A stretch of 64,000 nt of DNA from positions 53,828-117,827 of the forward strand of contig CAAGKM010000037.1 in the NCBI GenBank assembly GCA_900770395.1, read 5' to 3'. This document shows positions 9,008 through 17,674 of the stretch, one piece after another. The notes beneath the pieces are model-generated. The model was not told where the DNA came from, searched no databases, and saw only the letters and a program-made list of their open reading frames with translations. The stretch's first letter is position 1. Every line of letters starts with the position of its first letter. The position numbers were made by a program, and so were the translations under genes. Origin of the DNA: an uncultured Prevotella sp. (lineage in GTDB: Bacteria; Bacteroidota; Bacteroidia; Bacteroidales; Bacteroidaceae).

Positions 9008-10366
9008 ATGAAGAAGATAGCAATATATTTATTGTCAACCATGATGTTTACCGGCTGTGGCACATACAGCCGCTACCATCGGGCTGACATACCTACAGAG
9101 AGCCTGTATCGGAACTTATCGGCAGATATGGATACAACGACCATCGCATCCATGTCGTGGCGGAAAATGTTTATCGACCGTAAACTTCAGTCTCTGATTG
9201 AAACAGGACTTGAGCAGAATACCGACCTCAACGTGGCGCGCCTGCGGGTTGAAGCGGCCGAAGCAGCCTTGATGACGGCAAAACTGTCATATCTCCCCTC
9301 ACTTGGGATTAATGCTGAAGGAGGCAGCAGCCGCTATGACGGGGCGACCGCAAAGACATATAATGTCGGAGCGACCGCAAGTTGGGAACTTGATATATTC
9401 GGCAGGCTCACGGCTGCAAAGCGTGGCGCGGTTGCCGCACTGCAGGGAAGCCGTGACTATTGGCAGGCTGTACAGACACAGCTTGTAGCCACTATAGCCG
9501 ACAGTTACTATACCCTTGCCATGCTTGACGCGCAAAGGGAGATAAACAGGCGGACTCTGGAAAACTGGCGGGTTACCGTGCGCACACTCGAAACGTTGAA
9601 AAAGGTGGGTAGGTCGAATGAAGCAGGAGTATTGCAGGCAAAGGCAAACGTGATGAGGCTTGAATCATCGCAACAGGCCATACTCAAGAGTATTTCTGAA
9701 ACAGAGAATGCCTTGTCGGCGATACTTGCCATGCCGTCGCACACGATTGAGCGGAATAACTTGGCTGAAGCGTCTTTCCCAGATACAATCTTTGTCGGAA
9801 TACCCTTACAGCTTCTTTCCAACCGTCCTGATGTGCGTCAGGCTGAAATGCAGTTGGCTCAGGCATTTTACGCCACTAATGTTGCCCGTGCAGCCTTCTA
9901 TCCCAATATCACCCTTTCGGGTACACTTGGCTGGACTAACAATGGAGGTGGGGCGATTACCAATCCCGGGCAGTGGCTACTTAATGCCATCGGTTCCCTG
10001 ACGCAGCCATTGTTCAACCGGGGCGCGAATATCGCCAACTTGAAAATAGCCCAAAGCCGTCAGGAAGAAGCCCGGCTGTTATTCCAACAGTCATTGCTGA
10101 ACGCAGGAAAAGAGGTGAACGATGCCTTGACCGCATGGCAGACAGCTAAGTCGCAGCTGGAAATAAACGCCCGTCAGGTTGAGACTTTGCGTGAAGCTGT
10201 ACGTAAGACCGAATTGCTCATGCGCCATTCCGACACAACATATCTGGAAATATTAACTGCCCAGCAGTCACTCCTTGAAGCAGAACAATTGCAGCTGCAA
10301 ACCTCTTTTGACCGCATACAGGGCATTATCAAACTTTATCATGCGCTTGGCGGCGGCAACCGTTAA
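9008..10366 (+). CDS. RND outer-membrane channel (TolC/OprM family)
   Basis: The outer-membrane exit duct of the first pump, 452 residues. The N-terminus is a lipoprotein signal ending in MMFTGC, as in OprM-like NodT-type factors. Two tandem outer-membrane efflux repeats follow, with the usual motifs WELDIFGRL at about 127, RPDVRQAEMQL in the middle and a C-terminal half ending FDRIQGIIKLYHALGGG. It is the third and last gene of the operon; only the T of the TAA/ATG junction region separates it from the pump. Identification is secure. Confidence 0.95.
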   Translation: MKKIAIYLLSTMMFTGCGTYSRYHRADIPTESLYRNLSADMDTTTIASMSWRKMFIDRKLQSLIETGLEQNTDLNVARLRVEAAEAALMTAKLSYLPSLGINAEGGSSRYDGATAKTYNVGATASWELDIFGRLTAAKRGAVAALQGSRDYWQAVQTQLVATIADSYYTLAMLDAQREINRRTLENWRVTVRTLETLKKVGRSNEAGVLQAKANVMRLESSQQAILKSISETENALSAILAMPSHTIERNNLAEASFPDTIFVGIPLQLLSNRPDVRQAEMQLAQAFYATNVARAAFYPNITLSGTLGWTNNGGGAITNPGQWLLNAIGSLTQPLFNRGANIANLKIAQSRQEEARLLFQQSLLNAGKEVNDALTAWQTAKSQLEINARQVETLREAVRKTELLMRHSDTTYLEILTAQQSLLEAEQLQLQTSFDRIQGIIKLYHALGGGNR

Positions 10367-10448
10367 AGCGGTTGCATTAAAATGGCAAATGAAATAATCA
10401 CCTTAGGGGTGTCTGAAATACACTGTCGGCAAGGCGGAATACACAAGA

Positions 10449-10479
10449 TTCACAAGTTTGTGGTCCACAAACTTGTGAA
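10449..10479. repeat. 31-bp perfect palindrome after the first RND operon
   Basis: Two perfect 15-base arms (TTCACAAGTTTGTGG and its complement) are separated by one T, 83 bases beyond the efflux operon. An AT-rich stretch follows (CCTTATTTTATTTAACC). It could be a terminator or a protein-binding palindrome; a one-base loop is unusually tight for a terminator. Confidence 0.7.
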
Positions 10480-10617
10480 CCTTATTTTATTTAACCTTTA
10501 TTCATCAGAAATGCTATATTTGATATTTCAAAATCCATTGTGAAAAAAGTTTTGTGTTATTTCCCTTTTTGCTCTTTGCGCAGCCAAGTGAGAACCTGAT
10601 TAAGGACACGATACGGC

Positions 10618-12654
10618 TCATGCGTAGGAGTGCATGCCCGACAGGAAATAGTTCACGCCGAAGTAGGTCATGGCAAGGCTGAGGAATGCCAGTGCCATGT
10701 ATATGTGGTAGGCTGCGGGGCGGCGCAGCAGTGGCAGGCTCTGAGTGTGGAGCGCCACGGCATAGAGCATGAGAGTTATGAGCGCCCATGTCTCCTTGGG
10801 GTCCCAGCTCCAGTAGGTTCCCCAGCTCATGTTTGCCCAGATGGCACCGATGAATATGCCTATGCCCAGGGCGGCAATGGCGGGATGGAGGAACAGAAGG
10901 CTCAGAATCTGCAGCTCACGGGCATGGCGGGGCAGGCACAGTGCCACGACGGCGCAGAGGAATGTGAGCGAGAGCAGCGCATAGCTTATCATGATGGTGC
11001 TCACGTGAAGGCTCAGCAGCGGACTGTCGAGCACGGGCATCATCTGTCCGATGGCAGGGTCCATCTGGTTGAGATGGCTCACCAGGAGGAAGAATCCCGA
11101 GAGCAGCAGCCCGAACACCATCAGTATGCGTAGCCTGCGGTGCAGACAGAGCGCGATGAGCTGCACCAGCCACGCAAGGGAGAGCATTGTCTCGTAGCCG
11201 TTGGTGAGCGGAATGTTTCCGCTGATGATCCAGCGCAGCGCAATGGCGAGGCTGAGGGCGAGGAAGGACAAATAGGAGAGTGCTGACAGCAGATGACCGA
11301 ACAGCCTGGCAGGGCGCTGCCGCGTAAGCCGCCAGATGGTGTGGAGCAGGGCAATGAGTCCCAGCGTGAGGTTGACGATGAAAAGCACTGTGGCAAAGGG
11401 TATGCTGTTGTTGATGCGCTCTGCCAGATACTGTGCCTCTGACGGCATGGTGCTGCCGCCAAACCTTTCCTGATAGCGCTTCATCTTGGTGAAATATTCG
11501 TCCACGCGCCCGAAGTTATCAGTCTGTATGTCAGCATAAATCAGCGAGAACACATTTCTTATATATCGTGCGTGCTCCTTGTCCATTGATTGCGGCAGGA
11601 TGTCGGTGGGCGCGTACCACACGGTGGAGCGGCTGGTGTAGGGGAGCACTTTGAGCGACTGTCCGCTCCGCAGTTCCGTCACAAGCTGGTATTTCATGTT
11701 GTCATCGGCAGTCTCGCGATGGTTCAGCATCAGGTCCTTTTCCCATTCGTCGCCATAGAATATCCAGCCTGTCAGCACCTGCTCGGCGGTCATGCCCCTG
11801 TAGCTTCTTGAACCGTAGATTTTCCTGCAAAAATCCTGCGCATAGGTCTGCACTGGGCAGATGCGGCCGTTGTATAGTATGCAGAGCTGTCCGAACTTCT
11901 CTGCCGTGGACTTGGGAAGTGAGGACTGGGCGTGCGCACCTTGTCCTGACGGCAGCCATAGGCAGACGAGCAGTGCGCCACGCCTGAGCAAGGGATGGCG
12001 CAGCAGCTTGCGGTAGCTGCCCTTGGGGTCGATGAGCATCCAGACGAGCGACAAAAACAGTAGTCCGTAGCCTGTGTAGGTCACGGGTATGCCGTAGGGG
12101 TCGGTGTTGACGGCGAGAATGCTTCCGTTGCCGTCCTCGTCGTATGATGCCTGGTAGAAACGGTAGTTATGGTAAGAGAGGATGTTGTTCATCGAGATGT
12201 TGCTGTCAATATGCTCCTTGCCGTCGATGACCGTGACCGCCGACCGGTAGTCGGCTGGGGCATGAGTGCCTGCGTGGTATGTGATTTCAAACTTGTTAAG
12301 CCTTACGGCAAAGGGCAGCTCCTTGCGCTCCTCCTGTGTGTAATATGTCTTTGTCGGCTCGCCCGTGCGCAGATGAATCATGCCTTTCACGGAGGTGATG
12401 TGGGTGAGCAAGGCTCCTGCCAGTATCACCACGAGCGAGAGGTGGAGCAGCAGTGTGGGTACGCTCCTCACCTTGCGCCTCAGAATGTGGAATATGCCGG
12501 CGGCAGTGAGCGCAGCCCACAGCGCCACGAACCACCAGCTGCCGTAAACAGCCTGATGGGCGTAGTCGGTGCCGTGTTCTTGTTCTACGATTGTGGCTGC
12601 TGCCATGCTCACCACAATAATTATATATAAGGTGTAAATCAGTTTTTTGACCAT
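10618..12654 (-). CDS. Fused ResB/CcsA cytochrome c assembly protein (System II)
   Basis: Delivers heme across the inner membrane and attaches it to CxxCH motifs of exported c-type cytochromes. The 678-residue protein is a fusion: about 1-430 is ResB/Ccs1-like (four membrane helices and a large periplasmic domain), and 430-678 is CcsA-like with the tryptophan-rich heme-binding WGTYWSWDPKE at about 610-620. Such fusions are the norm in Bacteroidetes and Epsilonproteobacteria. Upstream in the same direction stands a two-CxxCH oxidoreductase, which is a plausible client; the nrfHA pair often found next to this gene is absent from the window. A small fragment of a second copy lies at 17,527. Confidence 0.93.
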   Translation of the reverse strand: MVKKLIYTLYIIIVVSMAAATIVEQEHGTDYAHQAVYGSWWFVALWAALTAAGIFHILRRKVRSVPTLLLHLSLVVILAGALLTHITSVKGMIHLRTGEPTKTYYTQEERKELPFAVRLNKFEITYHAGTHAPADYRSAVTVIDGKEHIDSNISMNNILSYHNYRFYQASYDEDGNGSILAVNTDPYGIPVTYTGYGLLFLSLVWMLIDPKGSYRKLLRHPLLRRGALLVCLWLPSGQGAHAQSSLPKSTAEKFGQLCILYNGRICPVQTYAQDFCRKIYGSRSYRGMTAEQVLTGWIFYGDEWEKDLMLNHRETADDNMKYQLVTELRSGQSLKVLPYTSRSTVWYAPTDILPQSMDKEHARYIRNVFSLIYADIQTDNFGRVDEYFTKMKRYQERFGGSTMPSEAQYLAERINNSIPFATVLFIVNLTLGLIALLHTIWRLTRQRPARLFGHLLSALSYLSFLALSLAIALRWIISGNIPLTNGYETMLSLAWLVQLIALCLHRRLRILMVFGLLLSGFFLLVSHLNQMDPAIGQMMPVLDSPLLSLHVSTIMISYALLSLTFLCAVVALCLPRHARELQILSLLFLHPAIAALGIGIFIGAIWANMSWGTYWSWDPKETWALITLMLYAVALHTQSLPLLRRPAAYHIYMALAFLSLAMTYFGVNYFLSGMHSYA

Positions 12655-12746
12655 GATGCGGCAAAGTTACAGTTTTTTTTGAATATATGCAAGGTTTTGC
12701 GGTAAAAAACGGAGGTGTCTCACCCCCAACCTTCTACTTCTTTTTT

Positions 12747-12813
12747 GGCACGGATTACACGGAATACACAGATTGGTGAAAAAATAATCCGTGACATCTG
12801 TGTAATCCGTGCC
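12747..12813. repeat. REP-like imperfect inverted repeat
   Basis: Left arm GGCACGGATTACACGGAATA and right arm ending TGTGTAATCCGTGCC form a long imperfect hairpin between the ccs gene and the di-heme gene. The word GGATTACAC recurs inside it. Elements with this wording are common between genes of many bacteria. It lies just past the di-heme stop and may stabilise or end that transcript. Confidence 0.6.
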
Positions 12814-12842
12814 TGATTTATGTGTTGAATCTTGTGTATGTG

Positions 12843-14594
12843 TTATATTGACCTCAGAAACTTTACAACCGCGTCGCGGTCGGCTTTTGGCAGGTTGTAG
12901 AATTTCTGTGCGGAACTATATGCGTGGCTCTTCTTGCTGTAGGCATGCCACATGATTGCCTCCACCTCGTTGCGTGCGCGGCAGTCGTGCAGCCGGTCCT
13001 CGGCACCGGTGTTGAGGCTCGACAGTCCGCGTCCCCACAGCGGTGTGGTGCGGCACCATGAGCCGTGTATGTCGTTCACCATGTAGAGCTTGTGCTGCAC
13101 GAAGTCAGAGTATGGATAGATGGTCTGGTTCTGGTAGCGCGGCAACTTCTTGCCAGCCATCATGTCGGCAGTGATGTAGTTGTCGCTGGTGGTCTGCCAC
13201 TTCGGACGGTGACAGGTGGCGCAGCCCATTTCCATAAACAGCTGCTTGCCACGCTGCACGTCGGTGTCGTTCAGGTTGCGGGCACGTGGAATGGCTAAAC
13301 CGCGGTGCCACACCATGAACGAATAATAGTTGTCCATGCTCTGGTCGGGAGTGAAGTTGTGAACGCCGTTGTCAAACTGGTTTGTCGACGGGTCGAGCAG
13401 TATGGACACGGCATTGCTGATGCCCTCCTTTGTGCCGTCGGCATAGTAAGGCGATGTGGGGTCGGCCTGTATGGCACTTATCACATTGTCGTTGTTTGCC
13501 ATAGCCTTTGCCCACGCCTTGGTGGAGTACAGTTTCGGACGGTCGGCACGGCTCACGTTGGTGATGTTCCAGATGGCGTTGGCTCCGGGACCGTCCTGCA
13601 GCGAGCCTCGTGTAAGGGCGTAGGTGAAACGCTTAATCAGTCCTGTGCCGTTGTACTTCGAGCCGTCGGCATGGGTGCCGCCGCTGATGCCGTCCTTGCC
13701 AAACACGGGGTAGTAGGCTCCGGCTGCCATCGCCTTGGCGCTCTCGTCCCAGAAGTTGGGGTTGAGATATTCCGACACGTCCAGTCCTGCCTCTCTCAGA
13801 CTCTTGGCCTCGGCGGCATACTGCTCGGCTATTGCCTCGTTGGGTATGGCGTCAATCATGCCCGTACCGATGATTCCTATGGTTGACTCCAGGCGGAATG
13901 CAAGATTGGATGGCTTGGGGTCGGTGTTGAATGCTGAGACGGGGATGTCCAGCTCAGGATAAATCAACTCATACCTTTCTCCGTCGGGGAATTGCAGGGG
14001 CAGTCCGCTCTCCATGGCGGTGACGGTCTTCCACTGCAGGTTGATTTGGCTCTCCTCTATAGGAGGCAGGAACGGCGATGTGGCTTGTGTCTGCGGCATT
14101 CCTGTCACCTCCGGGATATAGGCTCCGTCGTTGCTTCCAGGTGCCGTGGGGTGGTAGACCACAAGCAGGTAGCCATTGCCGTTGCCGTAGCTGGTGGTGT
14201 AGGAGTTCATGCGCTTGCCGTGACCGTAGCCGGGATGGCAGTCGAGACACGATTTGCGTGTTGATGCCGGGCCGAGTCCCTTAAACACTCCTGTGTTGAT
14301 GGTGTACTGACGCTCAAAAAGCTGCTCGCCGATGAAGAAGTTCTCAGTCAGTCCCTGCTGCTCCACGGCTGGTGCCGGGTCTTCGTAGCATCCCGACACT
14401 GTGTTTTCGGTTGTGCCAAGTTCACCGCCCGGGTACCATTCCTCGGCGGAGAAATTTCCCACAGCCTGTCCTATATACTTCGCATCGGTCTCCACCGCTG
14501 CGCCTCCGCCGTCGGCATCGTCATTGTCAGAGCAGGCTGTCACCGAAAGAGCGAGCAGAGCGGCTGAGGCATACAGATATTTTTTATTGTTCAT
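12843..14594 (-). CDS. Di-heme oxidoreductase (DHOR / putative peroxidase) lipoprotein
   Basis: A 583-residue exported protein with a lipoprotein signal ending SVTAC and two c-type heme sites, CLDCH (about 116-120) and CATCH (about 456-460). The overall layout matches the DHOR family (formerly DUF1111, often labelled thiol oxidoreductase), found beside imelysins in iron-regulated operons. It should work in the periplasm or at the outer membrane and needs the System II assembly protein encoded just downstream. The real reaction of the family is not settled; peroxidase and electron transfer for iron reduction or oxidation have been suggested. It lies 33 bases downstream of the imelysin gene, so co-transcription is likely. 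Confidence 0.9.
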   Translation of the reverse strand: MNNKKYLYASAALLALSVTACSDNDDADGGGAAVETDAKYIGQAVGNFSAEEWYPGGELGTTENTVSGCYEDPAPAVEQQGLTENFFIGEQLFERQYTINTGVFKGLGPASTRKSCLDCHPGYGHGKRMNSYTTSYGNGNGYLLVVYHPTAPGSNDGAYIPEVTGMPQTQATSPFLPPIEESQINLQWKTVTAMESGLPLQFPDGERYELIYPELDIPVSAFNTDPKPSNLAFRLESTIGIIGTGMIDAIPNEAIAEQYAAEAKSLREAGLDVSEYLNPNFWDESAKAMAAGAYYPVFGKDGISGGTHADGSKYNGTGLIKRFTYALTRGSLQDGPGANAIWNITNVSRADRPKLYSTKAWAKAMANNDNVISAIQADPTSPYYADGTKEGISNAVSILLDPSTNQFDNGVHNFTPDQSMDNYYSFMVWHRGLAIPRARNLNDTDVQRGKQLFMEMGCATCHRPKWQTTSDNYITADMMAGKKLPRYQNQTIYPYSDFVQHKLYMVNDIHGSWCRTTPLWGRGLSSLNTGAEDRLHDCRARNEVEAIMWHAYSKKSHAYSSAQKFYNLPKADRDAVVKFLRSI

Positions 14595-14627
14595 GATGTT
14601 TTGTTGCTAATAAAATAAAAGGTGTAA

Positions 14628-15926
14628 TTATTTAACGGAGAGACGGCGGAACCATGCGCCTGCCTCGTTCAGCTGGTTGTCAAGCTCCTGAACGGCGTCG
14701 ATGCAGGTTTTCACCTGTGCGTTCTTGGGGTCGTCAACAAAGGCGATTCCGCTGTTTTTTGCATTCTCCAATGCACTGATGGCAGTGTTGAGGGCATTGC
14801 TCAATGCAGGGTAGCCGGGATAATTGTGGTCGCGCATGATTGCCATGAGCGAGTTGGCTGCGGGAGAGCTGGCGCTGATGTTGCGTGTGCCGTAGAGCAC
14901 GTTCCTGATAGAGTGTATGTTGTCCTGATAGTCTATGAACGAACGCTTGCTGTAGGGCGACTCGATATAGTCGATTGACTCGTCCTCGCCGCCTTGGTTG
15001 GTGGCTACGCGGTATGCCTGTCCCAACTTCTGCTGGTAAACCTCCTGACAGATGTTTGAGCAGCCGCCAATGAGAATGTTCTCCATGGTCTCCTGCCATG
15101 TCTGGAAATAGCCGTTTGCAGTGGTGGCTGCCAGCAGATAGTCGCCGTATCCCATGTTGCGTGGCGAGAGTCCCTTGTTCAGTGTGCCTTCCACCACCCA
15201 TGGAGCGGCTGTGAGTATGCCGTTGTGCGGTGATGAGATGCCGTTTGCCAGCCAGCCGTATTCCAGCAGGGTTGTCATGTTGCGCACATCCTCTGCCACG
15301 GCAGCCGCGAAAGCCAGTTCGTCGATGCCCTTCACCGAGGTCATGCCCTCGGCAGTCTCGTTGCCTTGAAAGTCTGCCACGGTGCGGTTGCTGCCGTTGC
15401 GGAAAAGCACGAACTCCAGTCCGTGGAAACCCAGCACCGAGTCGAAGTTGCCGTTGTTCTCATAAACGAATTTTGCAGGTGCGGAGCCGTTGATGCCGCT
15501 GATGATGGTGTTGCTGTTGAGTGCGGTCACTAACTGGTCGCGGTCTAATGGCCATGAGTCAATGTGCGGGTCAATCTCGTTGTCGGTGGCGGCACCATAG
15601 AGGAATGCCTCGCTGCGCTCCCATTCCATGCGTGCGTCCTTGAACGCCTCGCAGGCGGCATTGATGTCGCTTTGCGTCATGTTGTTGGCTTTGGCGTTTG
15701 CATAGAGTTTTGCGCATGCCTCGTAGAGGGTCTGGGCGTTGTTTGCCAGAGCGGTGTATGTGGGGTATACCACATCGTTTACGTAGGTTTGTGCTGTCTG
15801 TTCCATCAGGCTTTTGCTGACGGCATTGCCGGTTGTCTCGTCATTGTCGTCATCCGAGCACGATGAGACTCCCGTTGTGCATACTCCCAGCAGGAGCATT
15901 GCCATGAATTTTGCTGTTTTCTTCAT
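14628..15926 (-). CDS. Imelysin-family lipoprotein (peptidase M75-like)
   Basis: 432 residues with a lipoprotein signal ending GVSSC followed by an acidic stretch. The GxHxxE signature of imelysins is seen as GFHGLE at about 165-170. The family comprises periplasmic or surface proteins linked to iron uptake (IrpA, the EfeO M75 domain); proteolysis is doubtful for most. The protein is helical throughout, as expected. It lies between a porin (51 bases upstream) and the di-heme protein (33 bases downstream), all on one strand, which points to a joint function in iron handling. Confidence 0.92.
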   Translation of the reverse strand: MKKTAKFMAMLLLGVCTTGVSSCSDDDNDETTGNAVSKSLMEQTAQTYVNDVVYPTYTALANNAQTLYEACAKLYANAKANNMTQSDINAACEAFKDARMEWERSEAFLYGAATDNEIDPHIDSWPLDRDQLVTALNSNTIISGINGSAPAKFVYENNGNFDSVLGFHGLEFVLFRNGSNRTVADFQGNETAEGMTSVKGIDELAFAAAVAEDVRNMTTLLEYGWLANGISSPHNGILTAAPWVVEGTLNKGLSPRNMGYGDYLLAATTANGYFQTWQETMENILIGGCSNICQEVYQQKLGQAYRVATNQGGEDESIDYIESPYSKRSFIDYQDNIHSIRNVLYGTRNISASSPAANSLMAIMRDHNYPGYPALSNALNTAISALENAKNSGIAFVDDPKNAQVKTCIDAVQELDNQLNEAGAWFRRLSVK

Positions 15927-15977
15927 TTTTAATTTTGATTTTATGATAAATTTTCTATGTTCTTCGTTTCTGTTGTT

Positions 15978-17285
15978 TTATAGGAAAAATCCCTGGTAGG
16001 TCACGCCGATGTTTATGGCAGGTTCATTGTTGTACTGGCTTTTAAGCATCCTGTGGTTGTATTCAGCCTTGATACATATTTGCGGCATGGGCTGGTAGTT
16101 GATGCCGCCGGCGAGAATCTTCTTGCCGGTCCACTGCGAGGTGGTGTTGCCGATGCTTGAGTCGTAGTATTCAAAATGTCCGAACACATAGAGTTTCTGC
16201 CTGTCGCGGCGCATCTTTTCAATCTGCGAGAACACATCGTAGCCTGCTTCCACCATGGTGGCTATGGCGTGGCTGCCGAAGTATTTGTTGCTGCCGCTCT
16301 CGTTGGGCTTCACCAGTGAGGTGCCGGGATAGGTGTAGGAGGCGATGGTCTGTGCATCGCTCACGTAGCCATAGTCGGCATTGCCGCGCACCAGCCAGTT
16401 ATGTTGGTTGTATGTGAAGTCCAGTGCTCCTATGTATACGTTGCCCTTCACGCGCTTGGCGTCTCCTTTCTCCATGTCGTGTGGCGTGGTGTTGTGCATC
16501 GACTGTCCGTAGTAGCCGCTCACTCCTATGCGCAGGCCGGGTATGGAATAGTTGTCCACACGTGCGCTGACACCATATTTGTTTGCCACCTCAAACTCGT
16601 AAGGGCTTTTTGTGCCGCCCTGAATCCAGTTGCTGCGGCTGAAGTTGAGAGCGTTAAGTCCCGCCACAAGCTGCGCTTCGTAGCGGAAGTCGCCGCTGCG
16701 TCCCCACAGTGCCACTCCCGTCTGGTGCCATGTGCAGGGCAGTATGGTGTTCTCGCCTTCAGGACGGTAGACGGTGAAGAAGTTGAGCGGCTCATGGTGG
16801 GCATTGGTCAAGCCTACGGGCACCACGATATGTCCGGCACGTATGTTGAAAGCCTTTCCGAACGACTTTTGAATCCAAAACTGCTCCAGCTCCACCTCGC
16901 CGCCTTTCTCGGTCTCGCTCTCATACTCGATGCTCTCTTCCGCCTCATATTCTATTGCGCCGCCAGTGCCGCCATGCTCAAACTCTATCTCCGTGCCGAA
17001 GGTCCAGCCCTTGCCGAAGTCGTAGCCAATGTAAATCACGGCATGTGGAATGTCGAACCGCCCGTGGCTCGGGTCGTTTTTGTAGGCAGGTGCGTTGGAA
17101 TAGCGCTTCCCGTTGTCGCTGTAGAAGTTGCGCGAATATGCCGCCTCTCCATAGCCGCCGATGCTGAGGCGTTTCCCGTTGACGTGCTGTTGCAGCACGC
17201 TGTCGGCGGCCGTCTGCTGTGCGCCGGCTGTTGCAATGCCGGTCATCAATGCGCCGGCGATAAGTCCTAATCTGATACTGTTCAT
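15978..17285 (-). CDS. Outer-membrane porin, OprO/OprP-like
   Basis: 435 residues with a cleavable signal (MNSIRLGLIAGALMTGIATAGA) and alternating strands typical of a 16- to 18-strand barrel, closing with an aromatic C-terminal strand (INIGVTYQGFFL). Features such as GRFDIPHAVIYIGYDFGKGW and GHIVVPVGLTNAHHEP recall the phosphate-selective porin O/P family of Bacteroidetes. An acidic loop at about 115-135 (EYEAEESIEYESETEKGGE) might attract cations. It is the first gene of the imelysin/di-heme operon and has a TACCTTTG box 35 bases upstream. The solute is inferred to be iron-related only from context. Confidence 0.8.
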   Translation of the reverse strand: MNSIRLGLIAGALMTGIATAGAQQTAADSVLQQHVNGKRLSIGGYGEAAYSRNFYSDNGKRYSNAPAYKNDPSHGRFDIPHAVIYIGYDFGKGWTFGTEIEFEHGGTGGAIEYEAEESIEYESETEKGGEVELEQFWIQKSFGKAFNIRAGHIVVPVGLTNAHHEPLNFFTVYRPEGENTILPCTWHQTGVALWGRSGDFRYEAQLVAGLNALNFSRSNWIQGGTKSPYEFEVANKYGVSARVDNYSIPGLRIGVSGYYGQSMHNTTPHDMEKGDAKRVKGNVYIGALDFTYNQHNWLVRGNADYGYVSDAQTIASYTYPGTSLVKPNESGSNKYFGSHAIATMVEAGYDVFSQIEKMRRDRQKLYVFGHFEYYDSSIGNTTSQWTGKKILAGGINYQPMPQICIKAEYNHRMLKSQYNNEPAINIGVTYQGFFL

Positions 17286-17319
17286 AAACTATCCTTATTT
17301 TGTTTCTTTTTTCCGGCTG

Positions 17320-17327
17320 CAAAGGTA
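17320..17327 (-). promoter_or_regulatory. -7 box of the porin-imelysin-DHOR operon
   Basis: TACCTTTG on the minus strand, 35 bases before the porin ATG at 17285. It is a full match to TAnnTTTG. Confidence 0.7.
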
Positions 17328-17348
17328 CGGCTTTTAGAAATTTCCTGC

Positions 17349-17414
17349 AATACCTAAAAATTGGTAAATTTTTTACATGTGCTGTTTATTGTTGTGTCCT
17401 CATTTTTAGGTATT
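17349..17414. promoter_or_regulatory. Paired operator-like inverted repeat upstream of the porin
   Basis: AATACCTAAAAAT at 17349-17361 and its perfect complement at 17402-17414 are 13 bases each and 40 bases apart. The nearer copy covers the -33 region of the porin promoter. It is a candidate site for a dimeric regulator acting by looping; it does not resemble a classic Fur box. Confidence 0.45.
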
Positions 17415-17488
17415 CACTTACTTATGTGACAAACACTTTATAATAGTGTGACAAAGCGTAAATGTAATACATCTGAAAGAAATCGGTA

Positions 17489-17520
17489 ACAAGTCTGCCG
17501 TACTTTTGCGGCAGGCTTGT
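17489..17520. repeat. Hairpin beyond the ccs remnant
   Basis: ACAAGTCTGCCG and CGGCAGGCTTGT pair over 12 bases (one G-T) around an 8-base loop that itself reads TACTTTTG, a TAnnTTTG word. On the minus strand it follows the stop of the ccs remnant by six bases, so it may be that gene's old terminator. Confidence 0.5.
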
Positions 17521-17526
17521 TATGAC

Positions 17527-17580
17527 TTATGCGTAGGAATGCATGCCTGATAGGACATAGTTCTCGCCGAGGTAGGTCAT
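17527..17580 (-). pseudogene. Remnant of a second ccs gene (last 17 codons)
   Basis: The minus strand reads MTYLGENYVLSGMHSYA and a stop. The intact ResB/CcsA protein at 10,618 ends MTYFGVNYFLSGMHSYA, so 14 of 17 residues agree and the DNA match is visibly high through the stop codon. Homology ends abruptly at 17,580, eight bases before an inverted repeat. This is a relic of a paralogue or of a duplication of the ccs 3' end, not a working gene. Confidence 0.8.
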
Positions 17581-17587
17581 GTTATAA

Positions 17588-17643
17588 TTAAGCGATTTTG
17601 GTTCATACGCTATATTTGTCCGTATGAAACCGAAATCGCTTAA
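17588..17643. repeat. 22/23-bp imperfect inverted repeat, possible mobile-element scar
   Basis: The left arm starts TTAAGCGATTTTGGTTCATA (17588-17609) and the right arm (17621-17643) is its complement with one mismatch and one extra base. The 11-base loop holds TATATTTG, a promoter-like word, followed by ATG AAA CCG and seven more codons to a stop (17624-17653). This could be the tip of a lost insertion sequence whose first codons survive. No transposase is present. Confidence 0.5.
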
Positions 17644-17674
17644 TGAAAAGTAAAAATAATGTGTTCGGTTTTTC

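Noticed and set aside
10449..10479. Insertion-sequence terminal repeat
   Set aside because: No second copy or transposase was found nearby; kept only as a palindrome.
17624..17653. Nine-codon gene
   Set aside because: Too short to support as a gene; treated as possible mobile-element scar only.
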